Assembly: GCF_014822185.1 (NCBI RefSeq)
Contig: NZ_QVLR01000098.1
Location: 1 to 64,000 of the forward strand
Origin: Azoarcus sp. Aa7
Lineage (GTDB): Bacteria > Pseudomonadota > Gammaproteobacteria > Burkholderiales > Rhodocyclaceae
Length of the DNA stretch: 64,000 nucleotides
Direction: 5' to 3'
Made by a program: the position numbers and the translations under genes. How positions within the stretch are numbered: position 1 is the stretch's first letter; the number at the start of each line of letters is the position of its first letter. The notes beneath the pieces are model-generated. The model ran no database searches. It had not been told where the DNA came from and worked only from the letters and a program-made list of their open reading frames with translations. Below are positions 63,033-64,000 of the stretch, in pieces.

Positions 63033-63258
63033 CTTGTCGTGCGTGTTCGATGGCGGGGCGTATTACTGATCTAGCAATCGGCATGCCGGCCTGCTGTCGC
63101 GCGAAATCGGGCGCAGACCCGCAAGCTGCTGCGTTTCAAGGTGCGGAGTCAGGGCTTCGGAAGGACGGCGTTCCTGAGTTCAGGAATTCCGTCCATTCGG
63201 GGCCGGATCTGGGGCGTGTCGGCCCCGGAGACATGCTTGAGCGCGGCGTGGAAAAGGC
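63033..63258. other. Control region upstream of ccmC2
   Basis: These 226 bases hold no gene. They carry the sigma-54 promoter candidate (63073-63088) and a strong palindrome, TTCCTGA-GT-TCAGGAA at 63171-63186, set inside outer arms GGACGG/CCGTCC (63163-63168 and 63189-63194). The palindrome is about 91 bases upstream of the -24 element, a normal enhancer distance; it could alternatively be a hairpin ending the upstream gene, but no T-run follows. Confidence 0.5.
63073..63088 (-). promoter_or_regulatory. Sigma-54 (-24/-12) promoter candidate for ccmC2-ccmD2-tlpA
   Basis: Read on the minus strand, CGGCATG-CCGA-TTGCT matches TGGCACG-N4-TTGCW with two mismatches. The GG (63087-63086) and GC (63075-63074) are exactly 10 bases apart. 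Transcription would start near 63062, about 30 bases before the ATG at 63032. Confidence 0.7.
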
Positions 63259-64000
63259 TTATCCGGGGATATAGATGCCGGCGCTGCGGATCGCCTTGAC
63301 GAGTTCGCTGGTCGACTGTTCGAGCAGTTTGATACCTGCTTCGAAGTCCTTGCGCGATGCGGCAGCTTCGGCCTCGCCGCGGAGCGCTCCGGCGCTCGTG
63401 AGGAATTCCGTGACGCGCGGGCTCATCGGGGCCCCGGCGAGTTTTTCCTCGAGCAGTACCTTTACGAGCATCTTGTGCGTCTCGTTGCGGTCGATCTCGT
63501 AGTGGTATTCCTCTTCCTTCGATGCGAAGTTGAGCGAACGTACCAGTGTGTCGCCGGATCGCATCGAGCTGACCGATGCCTTCGCAAGGAGATATGCCTG
63601 TTCCAGAATCGTCCGGCCGCTTGCATATTGGCCGGCTGCCGCCTTGCGCTCCGCGTCGGCGATGAGGGCCTCGACCTGACGGCTGCTTTCCTGCGATTCC
63701 TTGTTACCCTTTTCCGACGCAATTCGCTGCTGCGCGGAAAGCAGAGCGCGGACACTCTCGAGTTTGTTCTTGTAGTCCGTTTCGACTTTCTTTCCTGTAA
63801 CGCTTTCCGGTGCGGCAAGCCGTGCCGCTTCAAACATGGTCTTGCTCGCTGCCGAGAGCAGGCTGGAGGCCTTTGTGAGATCGCCCGCGTCGAAGGCGCT
63901 CTTCGCCTGCGAGTACTGTTCCTTGGCTGCTTGGCGCTTCTCGATGGCGGCGGCCTCGCCACTGGATTCGATCTGGCGCGCGGCAGTGGATTTTTCGATC
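63259..64000 (-). CDS. Partial periplasmic coiled-coil protein, paralogue of the 58327 gene
   Basis: The frame is open from the right edge to a stop at 63259, giving about 246 visible residues; the N-terminus lies outside. It is helical and rich in Ala/Glu/Lys (EKRQAAKEQYSQAKSAFDAG). It contains SLNFASKEEEYHYEIDRNE, equivalent to SLKFDTPADEYAYEKKRF of the 58327 protein, and ends LVKAIRSAGIYIPG, equivalent to LIRALQSMGVPVF. An internal ATG at 63837 is not the real start. It lies upstream of ccmC2 on the same strand. The function is unknown. Confidence 0.78.
   Translation of the reverse strand, partial: IEKSTAARQIESSGEAAAIEKRQAAKEQYSQAKSAFDAGDLTKASSLLSAASKTMFEAARLAAPESVTGKKVETDYKNKLESVRALLSAQQRIASEKGNKESQESSRQVEALIADAERKAAAGQYASGRTILEQAYLLAKASVSSMRSGDTLVRSLNFASKEEEYHYEIDRNETHKMLVKVLLEEKLAGAPMSPRVTEFLTSAGALRGEAEAAASRKDFEAGIKLLEQSTSELVKAIRSAGIYIPG

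Overview
The window is GC-rich DNA, densely packed with genes. It looks like a chromosome of a denitrifying betaproteobacterium of the Rhodocyclales/Zoogloeaceae type (Azoarcus, Aromatoleum or Thauera-like). This is inferred from the order napFDAGHBC followed by ccmABCDEFGHI, with narXL and a Dnr/Fnr-type regulator alongside, the gmk-rpoZ-spoT linkage, and codon use. No rRNA, tRNA, CRISPR, IS element or phage gene was recognised.

Layout. (1) 1-4085: tail of a type II secretion/type IV pilus-like operon. It holds a partial PilP/GspC-like gene, a TPR-secretin-cohesin lipoprotein and three pseudopilins. (2) 4165-9234: a cold-shock protein, an NfeD/QmcA pair, three small envelope genes (DUF2145, a hypothetical, YiaA-like) and an XRE regulator. 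REP-like palindromes lie between genes. (3) 9271-14560: an overlapping three-gene operon for lysophospholipid re-acylation, with an amidohydrolase between Aas and an LplT-acyltransferase fusion. (4) 14562-25287: mostly minus-strand genes: hydrolase, transglutaminase, TlpA, CreA, FrnE-like DsbA, DnaJ-like, PHB-depolymerase-like esterase, and a GDYXXLXY/DUF4401/DUF2157 membrane set. A two-repeat lipoprotein and a triheme cytochrome are on the plus strand. (5) 25513-33645: gmk, rpoZ, spoT, a COG0523 GTPase, a MocR regulator divergent from a LysE exporter, a DUF3460 gene and an exonuclease/GIY-YIG fusion. (6) 33662-50769: the nitrate respiration block: dnr-like regulator, narXL, napFDAGHBC and the cytochrome c maturation operon ccmABCDEFGHI, ended by a clear terminator. 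A NarL-like 7-2-7 site precedes narX and an FNR box precedes napF.

(7) 51100-64000: an uncharacterised periplasmic redox or sensing locus, the most interesting part of the window. A histidine kinase and a sigma-54-dependent response regulator sit at its centre. Leftwards lie a Sel1-repeat protein, a small cytochrome c and two paralogous seven-blade propeller proteins. Rightwards lie a second Sel1 protein, a coiled-coil protein, a periplasmic protein made of two PilJ/NarX-type input domains, and a Tat-exported multicopper oxidase. Facing these is an operon with a second ccmC-ccmD-tlpA set behind a paralogue of the coiled-coil protein. By eye I find -24/-12 (sigma-54) promoter matches in front of both the rightward operon and the second ccmC operon, so the local regulator probably controls both. 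I know of no described system with this composition; the substrate is unknown.
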